Source of the DNA: JBBQRS01 sp038214535
GTDB taxonomy: Bacteria > Chloroflexota > Anaerolineae > CG2-30-64-16
Direction: 5' to 3'
Assembly (NCBI GenBank): GCA_038214535.1
Contig: JBBQRS010000011.1
Span: forward strand, 1-64,000
DNA: 64,000 nt
Below, piece by piece: positions 8,314-19,593 of the stretch (positions within the stretch are counted from its first letter, which is position 1; each line of letters opens with the position of its first letter). The translations under genes and the position numbers were made by a program. The notes under the pieces are model-generated. The model did no database searches and had not been told where the DNA came from. It worked only from the letters and a program-made list of their open reading frames with translations.

Positions 8314-8844
8314 TCAATGCGTTTGCAGGCTTCGCAACCAGGCGTTTGCCTCATTTGGCCGGTGAAAGCACAAGACTTCCAGATGCGCGTATTCCGGCCT
8401 GGTCAGATCGGCGGCCAACTCATGACGGCGGCGTTGATGCGTTTGCAGTGCATAGAGGAACAGCGAGTCGTGGCTGGCAAATTGACCGCGCCACGTCTCT
8501 CGGTTCCCTGACCATAACTCTTCACGCGTCACGATGCGCTTCACGGTGCGGCGAAACAACCGCGTCAACGTCAGCGCCAGCGGATAATCGAGCCAGACCA
8601 TCGTGTCGGCGCGCGCCCAGACGATATCCCGCGTCTTGCTATAATTACCTGCCACGACCCAGCGCGGCCCCGCAAGCGCCTCGGATACCCGTTGGCGAAA
8701 TAGCTCGCGCGGCGTGGGCGTCCAGTCCGGCCCCCAGTGCAGCGCGTCCAGGTCTACGAGCGTGTAACCTGTTTGCGCGGCCAAACATTGGCCCAGCGTC
8801 GTCTTCCCGCTGCCGGTAGTTCCGACGATCACAATTCGATTCAT
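8314..8844 (-). CDS. P-loop nucleotide kinase-like protein (FlaR/adenylate-kinase-like)
   Basis: A 176-aa cytoplasmic P-loop NTPase. I place the start at ATG 8844, giving MNRIVIVGTTGSGKTT with Walker A at residues 7-15; the 21 codons upstream do not look like protein. DLDALHW after Walker A, the VVAGNYSKTRD segment and the RETWRGQFASHDSLF region match proteins often annotated as DNA topology modulation protein FlaR or adenylate-kinase-like. The substrate is unknown. The gene converges on the polyferredoxin gene with a 17-nt gap. Confidence 0.85.
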   Translation of the reverse strand: MNRIVIVGTTGSGKTTLGQCLAAQTGYTLVDLDALHWGPDWTPTPRELFRQRVSEALAGPRWVVAGNYSKTRDIVWARADTMVWLDYPLALTLTRLFRRTVKRIVTREELWSGNRETWRGQFASHDSLFLYALQTHQRRRHELAADLTRPEYAHLEVLCFHRPNEANAWLRSLQTH

Positions 8845-8960
8845 GATGTTTCTGCTTCCATCACGGGTATGCCGTGTCTTGAAACTCGAATTTGCATTGT
8901 CGCACACAAAACGGTATTTCTTACAAAAGGACTTGAATTGCTGATCTGTGGCCGCGTAGT

Positions 8961-8989
8961 TTGACAGAGAACCCTCTTTTACATATACT
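8961..8989 (+). promoter_or_regulatory. Consensus promoter of the rplU-rpmA-rpmE operon
   Basis: TTGACA (8961-8966), 17-nt spacer, TATACT (8984-8989): perfect -35 and spacing, 5/6 -10, as expected for strongly expressed ribosomal protein genes. Transcription starting near 8996 leaves a leader of about 137 nt before the rplU GTG. Confidence 0.85.
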
Positions 8990-9001
8990 AATCACCTGAG
9001 A

Positions 9002-9132
9002 GCGGCCCAGATGGCCGCGCCTTTTTCGGTTGAGACCGTTTCTAGCATACGGGTCGCCAAGGCGAAGTCTCGGCCATGCGTTCGCAATGCGGGCGCATGT
9101 GGCGGGCGCGATCTGTGAGAGGAAATCGCAAA
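9002..9132 (+). promoter_or_regulatory. Structured rplU (L21) leader with an early terminator-like hairpin
   Basis: Right after the predicted transcript start, GCGGCC (9002-9007) and GGCCGC (9013-9018) form a 6-bp stem with loop CAGAT, followed by GCCTTTTT. This resembles an intrinsic attenuator. The leader up to GTG 9133 has more GC-rich inverted segments. L21 leaders are known autoregulatory elements in Firmicutes; I see no sequence match sufficient to call the same family here. Confidence 0.45.
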
Positions 9133-9444
9133 GTGTATGCAGTTGTAGAAACCGGCGGCAAACAGTATCGCGCCACGCCGGGCGAATTTGTGGAAGTCGA
9201 AAGGCTGCCGTTCGAAGTTGGGCAGCAAGTAACATTGGATCAGGTTCTACTGATCGCCGATGGCGACCAGTTCACCGTCGGCCAGCCTCTGGTAGAGGGC
9301 GCTACGGTTGTGGCGACCGTTGTGGGCCAGCGGCGGCGGCGCAAGGTGACCTGGTTCCACTACGTGCCGAAAAAGCGTGAGCGCAAAAAACGCGGTCACC
9401 GCCAGTATTACACCCGGCTGCGTATCGAAACGATCCAGGCATAG
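9133..9444 (+). CDS. rplU: 50S ribosomal protein L21
   Basis: Large-subunit ribosomal protein. The GTG at 9133 gives VYAVVETGGKQYRA... and exactly 103 residues, the usual L21 length; the ATG at 9076 would add 19 residues not found in L21. AGAGGAAA lies about 6 nt upstream of the GTG. Conserved segments GKQYRATPGE and the basic KRERKKRGHRQ region near the C-terminus are present. It is first in the L21-L27-L31 operon behind a consensus promoter. Confidence 0.97.
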   Translation: MYAVVETGGKQYRATPGEFVEVERLPFEVGQQVTLDQVLLIADGDQFTVGQPLVEGATVVATVVGQRRRRKVTWFHYVPKKRERKKRGHRQYYTRLRIETIQA

Positions 9445-9460
9445 GGCAGGAGAATAGATC

Positions 9461-9715
9461 ATGGCACACAAAAAAGGCGGCGGTTCAAGCCGTAACGGTC
9501 GCGATAGTCAGAGCCAGCGCCTGGGCGTGAAACGATTCGGCGGCGAACAGGTGATTTCCGGCAATATCATCATCCGGCAGCGGGGCACCAAGTTCCATCC
9601 GGGTGAGAACGTCGGCATCGGCCGCGATCATACGATCTACGCGACCGCTGAAGGTTTCGTGAAATTCGAATCACGCAACGGGCGCAAGCTGATCAGCGTT
9701 TATCCCGAGGCGTAA
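9461..9715 (+). CDS. rpmA: 50S ribosomal protein L27
   Basis: 84-aa L27, whose N-terminal tail reaches the peptidyl-transferase centre. MAHKKGGGSSRNGRDS is the standard start, with no cleavable Firmicutes-type extension, followed by RLGVKRFGGE and IIIRQRGTKFHPG. GGCAGGAG lies 8 nt before the ATG. The 16-nt gap to rplU confirms the operon. Confidence 0.98.
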   Translation: MAHKKGGGSSRNGRDSQSQRLGVKRFGGEQVISGNIIIRQRGTKFHPGENVGIGRDHTIYATAEGFVKFESRNGRKLISVYPEA

Positions 9716-9716
9716 G

Positions 9717-10010
9717 ATGAAAGCAAATATCCATCCGAAATACTACGAAGAGGCGCGGGTGATCTGCGCTTGCGGCACATCCTGGACCACCGGCGCGACG
9801 GTACCCGAGTTGAAGGTTGACGTCTGTTCCTCCTGCCATCCGTTCTACACGGGTGAGCAACGCATCGTGGACACCACCGGGCAGGTGGATCGCTTCATGA
9901 AGCGGCTCGAACGCTCCGCCGACACCATCGAACAGGTGCGCACGCAGCAGGAAGTTCAGAAGAAGACGGTTCAGGAAGAGCGCGTGGCGAAACGGCGCGG
10001 CGACCGCTAA
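9717..10010 (+). CDS. rpmE: 50S ribosomal protein L31, zinc-binding type
   Basis: 97-aa L31 with the four zinc cysteines of the C+ form: CACG near residue 18 and CSSC near residue 38, then HPFYTG and the VDTTGQVDRF segment. The last 25 residues are a charged extension beyond the usual length of about 70, something seen variably in L31. It starts one nucleotide after the rpmA stop (TAAGATG), so translation is coupled. rpmE directly after rplU-rpmA is unusual relative to E. coli but unremarkable elsewhere. Confidence 0.96.
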   Translation: MKANIHPKYYEEARVICACGTSWTTGATVPELKVDVCSSCHPFYTGEQRIVDTTGQVDRFMKRLERSADTIEQVRTQQEVQKKTVQEERVAKRRGDR

Positions 10011-10043
10011 TCCGTAACCGGATCTCTATGGATTGAAGATAGG

Positions 10044-10077
10044 AAGCTCGGTGCGGCAGACGTACCGGGCTTTTTCT
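10044..10077 (+). terminator. Rho-independent terminator after rpmE
   Basis: AAGCTCGGT (10044-10052) pairs with ACCGGGCTT (10064-10072), 9 bp with one G-T, loop of 11, followed by a T-rich run TTTTTCTT. Confidence 0.85.
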
Positions 10078-10125
10078 TGCCTTGACGCGAACAAGACAGT
10101 GCAGGCATAGAGAGCGAGGGAGACG

Positions 10126-10734
10126 ATGTTGTTTCAACAACCCAGAGGCGGCTGGATCGAGCTGATCTGTGGCAGCATGTTCAGCGGCAAAACAGAGGAG
10201 CTCATCCGGCGCGTGCGCCGCGCCAGGATCGCCCGGCAGCGCGTACAGGTTTTTAAGCCGCAAATAGATAATCGTTACGCCGTTGCGCGCGTGGCATCTC
10301 ATGACGGCCTCCAGTTCGAGGCGGAAGTCATCGAGCAGGCGCGCGAAATCCTGGATAAAGTCTTGCCGGAAACCAACGTCGTTGCCATTGATGAGGCGCA
10401 GTTTTTCGACTGGATGATTGCCGATGTGGCGCGGGTACTTGCCGATCGCGGCCTGCGGGTGATCGTCACCGGGTTGGATCTCGACTTTCGCGGTGAGCCG
10501 TTTGGCCCGATGCCGTTGCTGCTGGCCGAAGCCGAGACGGTGGACAAGCTGCACGCGATCTGTGTGGTTTGCGGCGCGCCCGCCAGCCGCACGCAGCGCC
10601 TGATTGACGGGCGACCGGCCAATTATGCCGATCCGATCATCCTGGTAGGGGCAAGTGAGGTGTACGAGGCGCGCTGTCGGGAGTGTCACGAAGTGCCGGG
10701 CCGCCCCGACCCCGATTTTCAACCTCAGGCGTAA
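10126..10734 (+). CDS. tdk: Thymidine kinase, class II (TK1-like)
   Basis: Salvage enzyme phosphorylating thymidine to dTMP with ATP. The 202-aa protein has Walker A GSMFSGKT (16-23), the IDEAQFF Walker B/catalytic segment, GLDLDFRGEPFG lasso region, and the structural zinc cysteines CVVC and CREC in the C-terminal third, with HAICVVCGAPASRTQR. Length matches type II kinases. GGGAGACG lies directly before the ATG; TTGACG at 10082 could be its -35 but the -10 is weak. It is a single gene between two terminators. Confidence 0.97.
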   Translation: MLFQQPRGGWIELICGSMFSGKTEELIRRVRRARIARQRVQVFKPQIDNRYAVARVASHDGLQFEAEVIEQAREILDKVLPETNVVAIDEAQFFDWMIADVARVLADRGLRVIVTGLDLDFRGEPFGPMPLLLAEAETVDKLHAICVVCGAPASRTQRLIDGRPANYADPIILVGASEVYEARCRECHEVPGRPDPDFQPQA

Positions 10735-10757
10735 TTTTTACTTCTTGTCACATGACC

Positions 10758-10800
10758 CCGCGGAGTGCGCATCCTCAGATGCGCCTCCGTGGCGGCTTTT
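10758..10800. terminator. Long hairpin between convergent tdk and rluD-like genes
   Basis: GCGCATC (10767-10773) with GATGCGC (10778-10784), extended after one bulged T by CCGCGGAG with CTCCGTGG, about 15 bp in total. TTTT follows on the plus strand, so it terminates tdk; its minus-strand side overlaps the rluD-like stop codon. Confidence 0.7.
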
Positions 10801-11803
10801 ACCCCTCATCTTCGCGATACAATTTAGCGAGAATCTGCGCCAGATCATCCGGCAGGGGCGACGTAAACTCGACCCTCTCGCCGGTGGCGGGCAGACGGAA
10901 CCGCAGGTGGTGGGCGTGTAGAAACTGCCGCGGGGCCGGCGCAGGCAACTTGCGTTTGGCTGCATACACGGCGTCGCTGACGACGGGATGCCCGATGTGG
11001 GCCAGGTGGACGCGGATCTGATGCGTCCGCCCCGTCAGGGGGTGGCATTGCAATAACGTGTAGCGCACATCGCCGCGTTTGGGAGCGGCGCTGCTGCGAT
11101 AGGCGGCTATCGTCTCGTAACGGGTCTGCGCGGGGCGACCCTCGCCGTTCGGCGTTACCCCCATCCGCTTCCGGTCGCGTGGGTTCCGTCCGATGGGCGC
11201 ATCAATCATCCCGGCGGGCGGCGCCACTAGGCCATGCACCAGCGCCAGATACGTCTTGCTGACCTCACGATCTTTGAACTGCGCTTGCAGGGCGCGATGT
11301 GTCGCATCGTTCTTCGCGATCACGATCAGCCCGGAAGTGTCCTTATCCAGCCGGTGCACGATGCCCGGCCGGCGCGCCCCACCCACACCTTCCAGGTCAT
11401 CTACATGATGTAACACCGCGTTGACCAGCGTGCCGTGCCAGTTGCCCGCCGCCGGATGCACCACCATCCCCGCCGGTTTGTCAACCACCAGCAGGTTTTG
11501 GTCTTCATACAGAATGCTCAGTGGGATGTCTTCCGGCTCGACGGCGTAGTCTTCCGCTTCCGGCATGTTGACGGTGATCGCGTCATCCTCAGCCACCCGG
11601 TAGCTCGCCTTGAGCGCTTTTTCGTTAAGGGTGACCAACCCGGCGTCAATCCAGCGACTGACTTCAGAGCGTGAGCGCTCGGGCAACTGCGCGGCCAGCC
11701 ATTTATCCAGCCGTTCGCCCGCAACCAGCGGGGTTAAGATTTGGAGGGCGTGTGTGTCGTCGAGTTCGTCTTCCGGCTCAACCGGCGGGTTCGCGGCCTT
11801 CAT
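10799..11803 (-). CDS. rluD: 23S rRNA pseudouridine synthase, RluA/RluD family
   Basis: Isomerises uridines in rRNA helix 69 if orthologous to RluD. The 334-aa protein has an N-terminal S4 RNA-binding domain (about 28-80) and the RluA catalytic domain with HRLDKDTSG (150-158), Asp153 being the catalytic residue, plus PLTGRTHQIRVHLAHIGHP downstream. The start overlaps the end of lspA by 26 nt, and lspA-rluD pairing is common in bacteria. RluA-family specificity cannot be fixed from sequence alone; the symbol rests on S4 domain, length and synteny. Confidence 0.92.
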   Translation of the reverse strand: MKAANPPVEPEDELDDTHALQILTPLVAGERLDKWLAAQLPERSRSEVSRWIDAGLVTLNEKALKASYRVAEDDAITVNMPEAEDYAVEPEDIPLSILYEDQNLLVVDKPAGMVVHPAAGNWHGTLVNAVLHHVDDLEGVGGARRPGIVHRLDKDTSGLIVIAKNDATHRALQAQFKDREVSKTYLALVHGLVAPPAGMIDAPIGRNPRDRKRMGVTPNGEGRPAQTRYETIAAYRSSAAPKRGDVRYTLLQCHPLTGRTHQIRVHLAHIGHPVVSDAVYAAKRKLPAPAPRQFLHAHHLRFRLPATGERVEFTSPLPDDLAQILAKLYREDEG

Positions 11804-12326
11804 CTATTGTTTTCCCCTCCTGAATCAGCAGGGTGATGCCCAGGAGGATGGTGCCGACGACGACGCAGGAATCGGCGACGTTGAACGCGGGGAAGGAGTA
11901 CACGCGACCGTTAACGGGCAGCGAGAAGAGGAGGAAATCTGTCACGTGGCCGATTTGCACCCGATCAATGAGGTTACCCAACGCGCCGCCCGAGATTAAC
12001 CCAAGCAACACCATCAGCGACCACTTTTTGTCGGGCAAGCTATAGGCGAAGTAGGCGATGCCGGCGATGATCGCCAGGCTGATCAGGATGGAAATGGAGT
12101 TGCGTCCCGCAAACATGCCGAATGCGACGCCGGTATTGGGGTAATGCACCAGATGGAAGTACGGCTCCAGCGCGGGGAAGGGCGCGAAGCCGCTCCACAG
12201 GGGGATGTTCGCCTCGATGAGGCCCTTAGTCCATTGATCCACGATAACAACGATCAACGCGACAACAGGTATGACGGCCAGACGGCGCGACAAATTCAAT
12301 CGGTGAACTCCACAATCGTCTGACAA
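11778..12326 (-). CDS. lspA: Signal peptidase II (prolipoprotein peptidase)
   Basis: Membrane aspartyl protease that cleaves the signal peptide before the lipidated Cys of lipoproteins, such as the DUF362 protein in this window. The 182-aa protein has four hydrophobic segments and the two catalytic aspartates in GGALGNLIDR (Asp121) and FNVADS (Asp152), plus NTGVAFG. It overlaps the dksA-like gene by 31 nt and the rluD-like gene by 26 nt, so the three form a tightly coupled operon. The first dozen residues may be an over-extended start. Confidence 0.95.
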   Translation of the reverse strand: MSDDCGVHRLNLSRRLAVIPVVALIVVIVDQWTKGLIEANIPLWSGFAPFPALEPYFHLVHYPNTGVAFGMFAGRNSISILISLAIIAGIAYFAYSLPDKKWSLMVLLGLISGGALGNLIDRVQIGHVTDFLLFSLPVNGRVYSFPAFNVADSCVVVGTILLGITLLIQEGKTIDEGREPAG

Positions 12327-12649
12327 CTCATGCAGAGTGTCGTCTGCGGCACCGCCTTCAGCCGGGCGAAATCAATCGCCTCGTTGCAACGGTCGCATAC
12401 GCCATACGTCCCCTCATCCATGCGCTCCAGCGCGGCGACGACTTCATTGAGGGCGCGCGCATGCCCGCGACGCAGCGACACGGCCGTCGCCTGGTCGAAC
12501 GCAGCCGTCGCGTCATCGGCCATGTGATTGCCCAGGCCCACGTTAGACTCCTGAGATGTGGCCGTCAGGTTGGCGAGCTCCTCTTCGAGATTCGCCTTTT
12601 CTTCCAGCAGCATCTTGCGCAGGCGTTCCAGTCTTTGCGGAGATAACAT
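12296..12649 (-). CDS. TraR/DksA-family zinc-finger protein
   Basis: 117-aa protein with an N-terminal coiled-coil hairpin (about 5-75) and a C4 zinc finger (Cys85, Cys88, Cys106, Cys109) in the GVCDRCNEAID...CMSCQ context. Family members bind the RNA polymerase secondary channel. The coiled-coil tip here has MADDATAAFDQ in the region where DksA has its acidic residues. First gene of the dksA-like-lspA-rluD operon; a possible promoter upstream reads TTTGCG, 17 nt, TAGAAT on the minus strand. Confidence 0.93.
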   Translation of the reverse strand: MLSPQRLERLRKMLLEEKANLEEELANLTATSQESNVGLGNHMADDATAAFDQATAVSLRRGHARALNEVVAALERMDEGTYGVCDRCNEAIDFARLKAVPQTTLCMSCQTIVEFTD

Positions 12650-12788
12650 AGTATTTGTCCCCGATAGGGGCTTCCTTCACCCTTATTCTAGCGCGATTTC
12701 GACGAAACGCAAAGAACCCCCGCGCCGGGTGCAGCAAGGCAGTGGATCAGTATGCTGCTCTGCCACCTGAGTGTGGACACCATGCGTT

Positions 12789-12816
12789 TTGACTTCCCTC
12801 GCAACCGGCGCATAAT
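12789..12816 (+). promoter_or_regulatory. Possible promoter of the broken BNR-type gene
   Basis: TTGACT (12789-12794), 16-nt spacer, CATAAT (12811-12816), 60 nt ahead of an ATG with GGAGA upstream. Plausible sigma70 promoter still intact in front of a decayed gene. Confidence 0.5.
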
Positions 12817-12875
12817 GTTGTTATCCCGTTCTGGGCCAAGCTGTGGCCTGCTCCGCTTCTACATAGGAGACGACT

Positions 12876-14131
12876 ATGAAGCGTCAGCGCCCTCCGCTCC
12901 TCGCACTCGTTGGTCTCTCGCTGCCCGGCGTGTGCCTGCCCGGTCCGGACTGCCGAAATGCAGGGGGTATGCCATGAACTGCACATTGTCGCCATCACGA
13001 TGGGTCGGCAGGTTACTCGCTGCTGTTGTGTCGGCGGGCCTGCGGTGTGCACCCCTGTGGCCGTCGTCCGTGGGGTGTTTCCCTCGCCGGGCTTCCCGGA
13101 AGATATGGTCTTGCTGGAAGCTCGGAGTGCTCCGGAGGACGGGATGGCAGCTCTCTGGCGCAGCGACGACGCCGGGGTAACCTGGCAACCGGTGGGCACC
13201 GAGGCGCTGGGGCCTTAGTGTGGGACGTGAGCTTCTCACCCTTCTACACGGAGGATCGCACGATCTACACAGTCGGCGGCGCGGTCGGCCGGTCGTCCGA
13301 CGCCGGCTGGAACTGGTCGCGACGGACCACGCCACAGTCCCCAGCCTTTTTAGCAGCCATCGCAGCGCTTTCCACGGATACTGTCCTGGTCGGTACCGTC
13401 ACCAGTATCGCTGATCCCGAATTCGGCGGGCTGTTCTATTCGTCTGACGCCGGCGCTGCCTGGCAGAGGCACGCTGGCGTAAACACAGGCGTCGGCGACC
13501 TGGCGCTATCGCCGAACTTCCCGACTGATCGGACGGCCTTTTACCATCCCAGCGTGTATCACGGCGGAATGGGCATGTACAAGACCACCGACGGCGGCGT
13601 CTCCTGGCACGACAGTTCGGCCGGGCTGGCCCTGGCAACTGACCGGCTGGCCGGCGACATCACCTTCTCGCCTGACTACGCCGCGGATCACACGGTGTTC
13701 GTCATCAACTCGGATGCGCTCTACAGTCGGTGGACGGGGGCGACCACTGGACACAGGTCTCACCGCTCCCTGTCTGGCAACCGCCGTACGCGTCCGTCGA
13801 GCAGTTCGTCGTCTCGCCGCGCTACGGGCAGGATCAGACGCTGTGGCTGCGGGGCCACAACGAGGGATCGCTGGTGTCGCGCGACGGCGGCGCAAATTGG
13901 CAGCCGTTACCCGACCCGGTTGCGCCGCTGGCGGCAGCGGAGCGTTGCTTCTGGGGCAACCAGTGTGTCGTGCAACTTTTCGGTAGCGTCTACATCCCGG
14001 ACATTCGCAGCGATAGGGTCTATACCTCGCTGGACTACGGCCGGACGTGGCAATGCCTGGAGACGCCCGTGACGCCGCCGCAGCCGCCGTATCGTCGGTT
14101 CCTCCCGATCATCCGCCAGGCGTCGCCCTGA
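12876..14131 (+). pseudogene. Secreted BNR/sortilin-like beta-propeller protein, broken by three frameshifts
   Basis: ATG 12876 (GGAGA upstream) begins a signal-peptide-like sequence (MKRQRPPLLALVGLSLPG) that stops at 12977. Homologous-looking sequence then continues in another frame to 13218 (FPSPGFPEDMVLLEARS, LWRSDDAGVTW), returns to the first frame to about 13728 (VWDVSFSPFYTEDRTIY, YKTTDGGVSWHDS) and ends in a third frame (DGGDHWTQV, SRDGGANWQPL) at 14131. The repeated S-x-DGG-x-W units are BNR/Asp-box blades of a photosystem-assembly/sortilin-like propeller. The tail YRRFLPIIRQASP resembles Chloroflexota surface-protein ends. Three indels in 1.25 kb argue for a pseudogene or poor local sequence quality. 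Confidence 0.75.
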
Positions 14132-14150
14132 AGCGCGGGGCGTACGCAAA

Positions 14151-14177
14151 GGGCCGGAGGGTGCAACCCTCCGGCCC
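14151..14177. terminator. Perfect 12-bp stem-loop between convergent genes
   Basis: GGGCCGGAGGGT (14151-14162), loop GCA, ACCCTCCGGCCC (14166-14177). No T-run follows on either strand, so it is a terminator/transcript-end candidate by position (after the BNR pseudogene on plus, after ileS on minus) rather than a canonical intrinsic terminator. Confidence 0.6.
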
Positions 14178-14207
14178 CAGGCCAGCCGTGTGACCCCGCT
14201 GCGCCGC

Positions 14208-17432
<3,225 letters not shown>

Positions 17433-17441
17433 CACAACACC

Positions 17442-18533
17442 TCAATTTGAGAGTTCGCCAGTTTCGTAAAGCGTCACCACGACCGGCCGATGATCCGAGC
17501 CGGTCGCATCGGCAAGCACGCGGGCTTCAGCCGCCCGCCAATGATTCGAATAAAACACATAGTCAATGCGCGTCAGCAAGGGCAGACGGCCAAACAACCG
17601 CCACGGCCAGAGCTCAGAACGGGCGTTGGGCCAGGTATTGCCGTATCCCGGCCCCGCGGCGCGATACCCGTCGTGCAGCCGGGCGTTGACACACGTATAG
17701 GTGTCGCTGAACTCGCTCATATTGAAATCTCCCGCCAGGATCACCGGGCGGTCGCCCAACTGGTCGAGAAAGTCGCAAACCGCCGTGATCTGCGCCTCAC
17801 GATCCGAGAAGCTCTGCGTAATGCCCGGCTCGACGTAACGCCATCCGCCGCCGACATGCGTCGCCCACGGGTGTAGCGCGACGAAGCGCACGACGCCTCT
17901 CGGCGTATAAATGTCGGCCATCACCGAGCGCAGTCCCAACCCCGTGCGGATCGGCCCCAGGTCATCCAGCGGCCACCGGCTGTAGATGCCATTTCCAAAT
18001 CCGGCCCCGGTCAGCCGGTAATAGGCCCGGTATGGATACTTTTCCCCCAATCGCTTTGCAAGCGCGCTGTCCGTAATTGGGTTCAGTTCTGCCAGGGCGA
18101 TCAGGTCGGGTTGCGCGTCCTCGATGGCCTCGGCAATGGCGTCCACCTCGCGATTAGTGGTCAGTAGATTGAACGCCATCACCCGCACAGGTTCGCTACC
18201 CGCCTCAGCGCGGCTCACGCGTGGCAGAAAACGCCAGCCGAATAATCCCAGCCATAATGCCAGTGGAATCGCCGCTAACACCCAGCCCGCCCGGTTGCGC
18301 AGAATCAGCGCAGTGATGAGCGCTATCGGCAACGGCGTGAAGGGCAGCATCGGGAAGCTGTTCAACGCCGCGACCGGCCACCACGCGTCGCCGGTGAGTT
18401 GGCGGATCAGCAACCACCCGCCAACGAACGCAGCATAGAGGCCCAGCGCGAGCAGCGCCGTGGCCTTCAGCGCCCATGCCAGCGCATGTGCGTGCGCGCT
18501 TTGCGTCCGGCGCACGCCGCGTGGTTCAGCCAA
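17442..18533 (-). CDS. Membrane-anchored endonuclease/exonuclease/phosphatase family protein
   Basis: 363-aa protein with three N-terminal membrane segments (about 20-92) followed by an EEP-superfamily domain: FNLLTTN, DLIALAELN (metal-binding Glu), ILAGDFNMSEFSDTY and GSDHRPVVV (catalytic Asp/His). The EEP domain would face outward or inward depending on topology. The superfamily spans nucleases and phospholipid/phosphoester hydrolases, so substrate is open. It starts with TTG overlapping the alaX-like stop (TTGGCTGA) and ends 9 nt before ileS, so it is inside the Ile T-box operon. A link to tRNA metabolism is not evident. Confidence 0.85.
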   Translation of the reverse strand: MAEPRGVRRTQSAHAHALAWALKATALLALGLYAAFVGGWLLIRQLTGDAWWPVAALNSFPMLPFTPLPIALITALILRNRAGWVLAAIPLALWLGLFGWRFLPRVSRAEAGSEPVRVMAFNLLTTNREVDAIAEAIEDAQPDLIALAELNPITDSALAKRLGEKYPYRAYYRLTGAGFGNGIYSRWPLDDLGPIRTGLGLRSVMADIYTPRGVVRFVALHPWATHVGGGWRYVEPGITQSFSDREAQITAVCDFLDQLGDRPVILAGDFNMSEFSDTYTCVNARLHDGYRAAGPGYGNTWPNARSELWPWRLFGRLPLLTRIDYVFYSNHWRAAEARVLADATGSDHRPVVVTLYETGELSN

Positions 18534-19248
18534 CCTCGATGTAGATGCGCTTATTGATCGCTCCCTTGGACTTGTAATCGGTGACCCGGATAGACCCTAC
18601 CTCACGCGTGTTACCGACGTGCGTCCCCCCGTCCGCCTGTAAATCCAGCCCCACGATCTCGACCGTGCGCACTTCCGGGATGCCTTCCGGCAGCAGGTTG
18701 ATCTTGGTGCGGATCAGATCGGGGATCTCAAACGCTTCGGCGCGCGGTAGAATTTTCACCCGCACATCGCGTGCGGCGGCGATTTCCTGATTGCAACGCG
18801 CCTCGATCTCCGAGACGAGATCGCCGTGCATGGTGGCAAATTCGAAATCCATCCGCCCCGCCAGCGGGTCCATGTTGCCGCCGGTGACCTGCGCGCCCCA
18901 ATCGCGCCAGACAACGCCACACAATACGTGCAGCGCCGTGTGGGTGCGCATCAGTGCATAACGGCGCTCCCAGTCAACCACCCCCGTGACGCTGCTACCG
19001 TCTGCCGGCAGGGGCGCGCCCGGCGCCAGGACATGCCACACCTGGCCGCCTTCCCTGACGACTTTGACGACCTGGGAAGTGACCCCGTTGGCTTGACGTA
19101 AAGAGCCGACATCGCAGGGCTGACCGCCCCCGCCGGGATAAAACGCGGTCTGATCCAGCGCCACGCGCCCGCCGTCTGTGTCCACGGCGACCACCTGCGC
19201 CGGGAACTCGCGCAAATAGCTGTCGGTTTGATAAAGCAATTCCGTCAT
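18526..19248 (-). CDS. alaX: AlaX-like alanyl-tRNA editing protein
   Basis: Free-standing trans-editing domain that hydrolyses mischarged Ser- or Gly-tRNA-Ala. I start it at ATG 19248 (AGGGGG upstream), giving 240 aa; the longer frame runs into the T-box terminator. FYPGGGGQPCD, the zinc motif HTALH (RTHTALHVLCG) and DGGTHVGNTREVG match the AlaRS editing/AlaX family. The residue that is Cys in AlaRS CGGTHV is Asp here (ADGGTHV), which I believe occurs in a subset of AlaX proteins. It is the first gene behind an isoleucine T-box, so it responds to tRNA-Ile charging together with ileS. Confidence 0.88.
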   Translation of the reverse strand: MTELLYQTDSYLREFPAQVVAVDTDGGRVALDQTAFYPGGGGQPCDVGSLRQANGVTSQVVKVVREGGQVWHVLAPGAPLPADGSSVTGVVDWERRYALMRTHTALHVLCGVVWRDWGAQVTGGNMDPLAGRMDFEFATMHGDLVSEIEARCNQEIAAARDVRVKILPRAEAFEIPDLIRTKINLLPEGIPEVRTVEIVGLDLQADGGTHVGNTREVGSIRVTDYKSKGAINKRIYIEVG

Positions 19249-19265
19249 ATGTTTGCCCCCTGGGA

Positions 19266-19557
19266 AAACAAAAACGCCCTCGTCCCATTGGGGACGAGAG
19301 CGCAGGCTCCCGCGATACCACCCCGCTTGACGCGCAATCATGCGCGCCCGCTCTGTGAGATGCCGTCACATCTCTGCGTCGGTTAACGGGTCGCAACCCC
19401 GGCGACGCCTACTTGCGCCCTGCCGCTGCATCAGCCGCCGGGCCGTTCGGGTCGCAGCTCCGGAAGGATTTTCGACGGTCGTGGCGCTTCCGGCTCTCAC
19501 CGTCCCGGATTCGCTGGGCGCGCATCGCTCCGCCTACTCGTTTCCATCATTGCTTTG
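19266..19557 (-). promoter_or_regulatory. T-box riboswitch, isoleucine specifier (AUC)
   Basis: About 290-nt leader with conserved T-box elements on the minus strand: GAGTAG near the 5' end, distal-loop GGTGAGAGCC, the specifier region GAA-A-ATC-C followed by TTCCGGAGCTGC, then GTAGGCG, CCGTTAACCG, and the antiterminator T-box GGGTGGTATCGCGG (about 19310-19323). The terminator is CTCGTCCC/GGGACGAG (19279-19298) followed by GTTTTTGTTTT. The ATC triplet is where the specifier is found in the known consensus, and UGGU in the T-box fits a tRNA with discriminator A, as in tRNA-Ile. ileS is the third gene downstream. Uncharged tRNA-Ile should promote readthrough. Confidence 0.9.
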
Positions 19558-19563
19558 AGAGAG

Positions 19564-19593
19564 AGTGTAGCACAGGGGGAGGGGGGTTGTCAA
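19564..19593 (-). promoter_or_regulatory. Promoter of the Ile T-box operon
   Basis: On the minus strand TTGACA, 18 nt, TACACT. Transcription would start near 19557. The -35 directly follows the T-run of the lasso-operon terminator. Confidence 0.75.

Noticed and set aside
9076..9132. ATG 9076 as start of rplU
   Set aside because: Adds 19 residues absent from L21; GTG 9133 gives the standard 103 aa with a ribosome site.
19450..19465. Alanine specifier (GCT in GGAGCTGC) for the T-box
   Set aside because: GGAGCTGC is a conserved element after the specifier in T-box consensus; the specifier position (GAA-N-XXX) holds ATC, matching ileS downstream.
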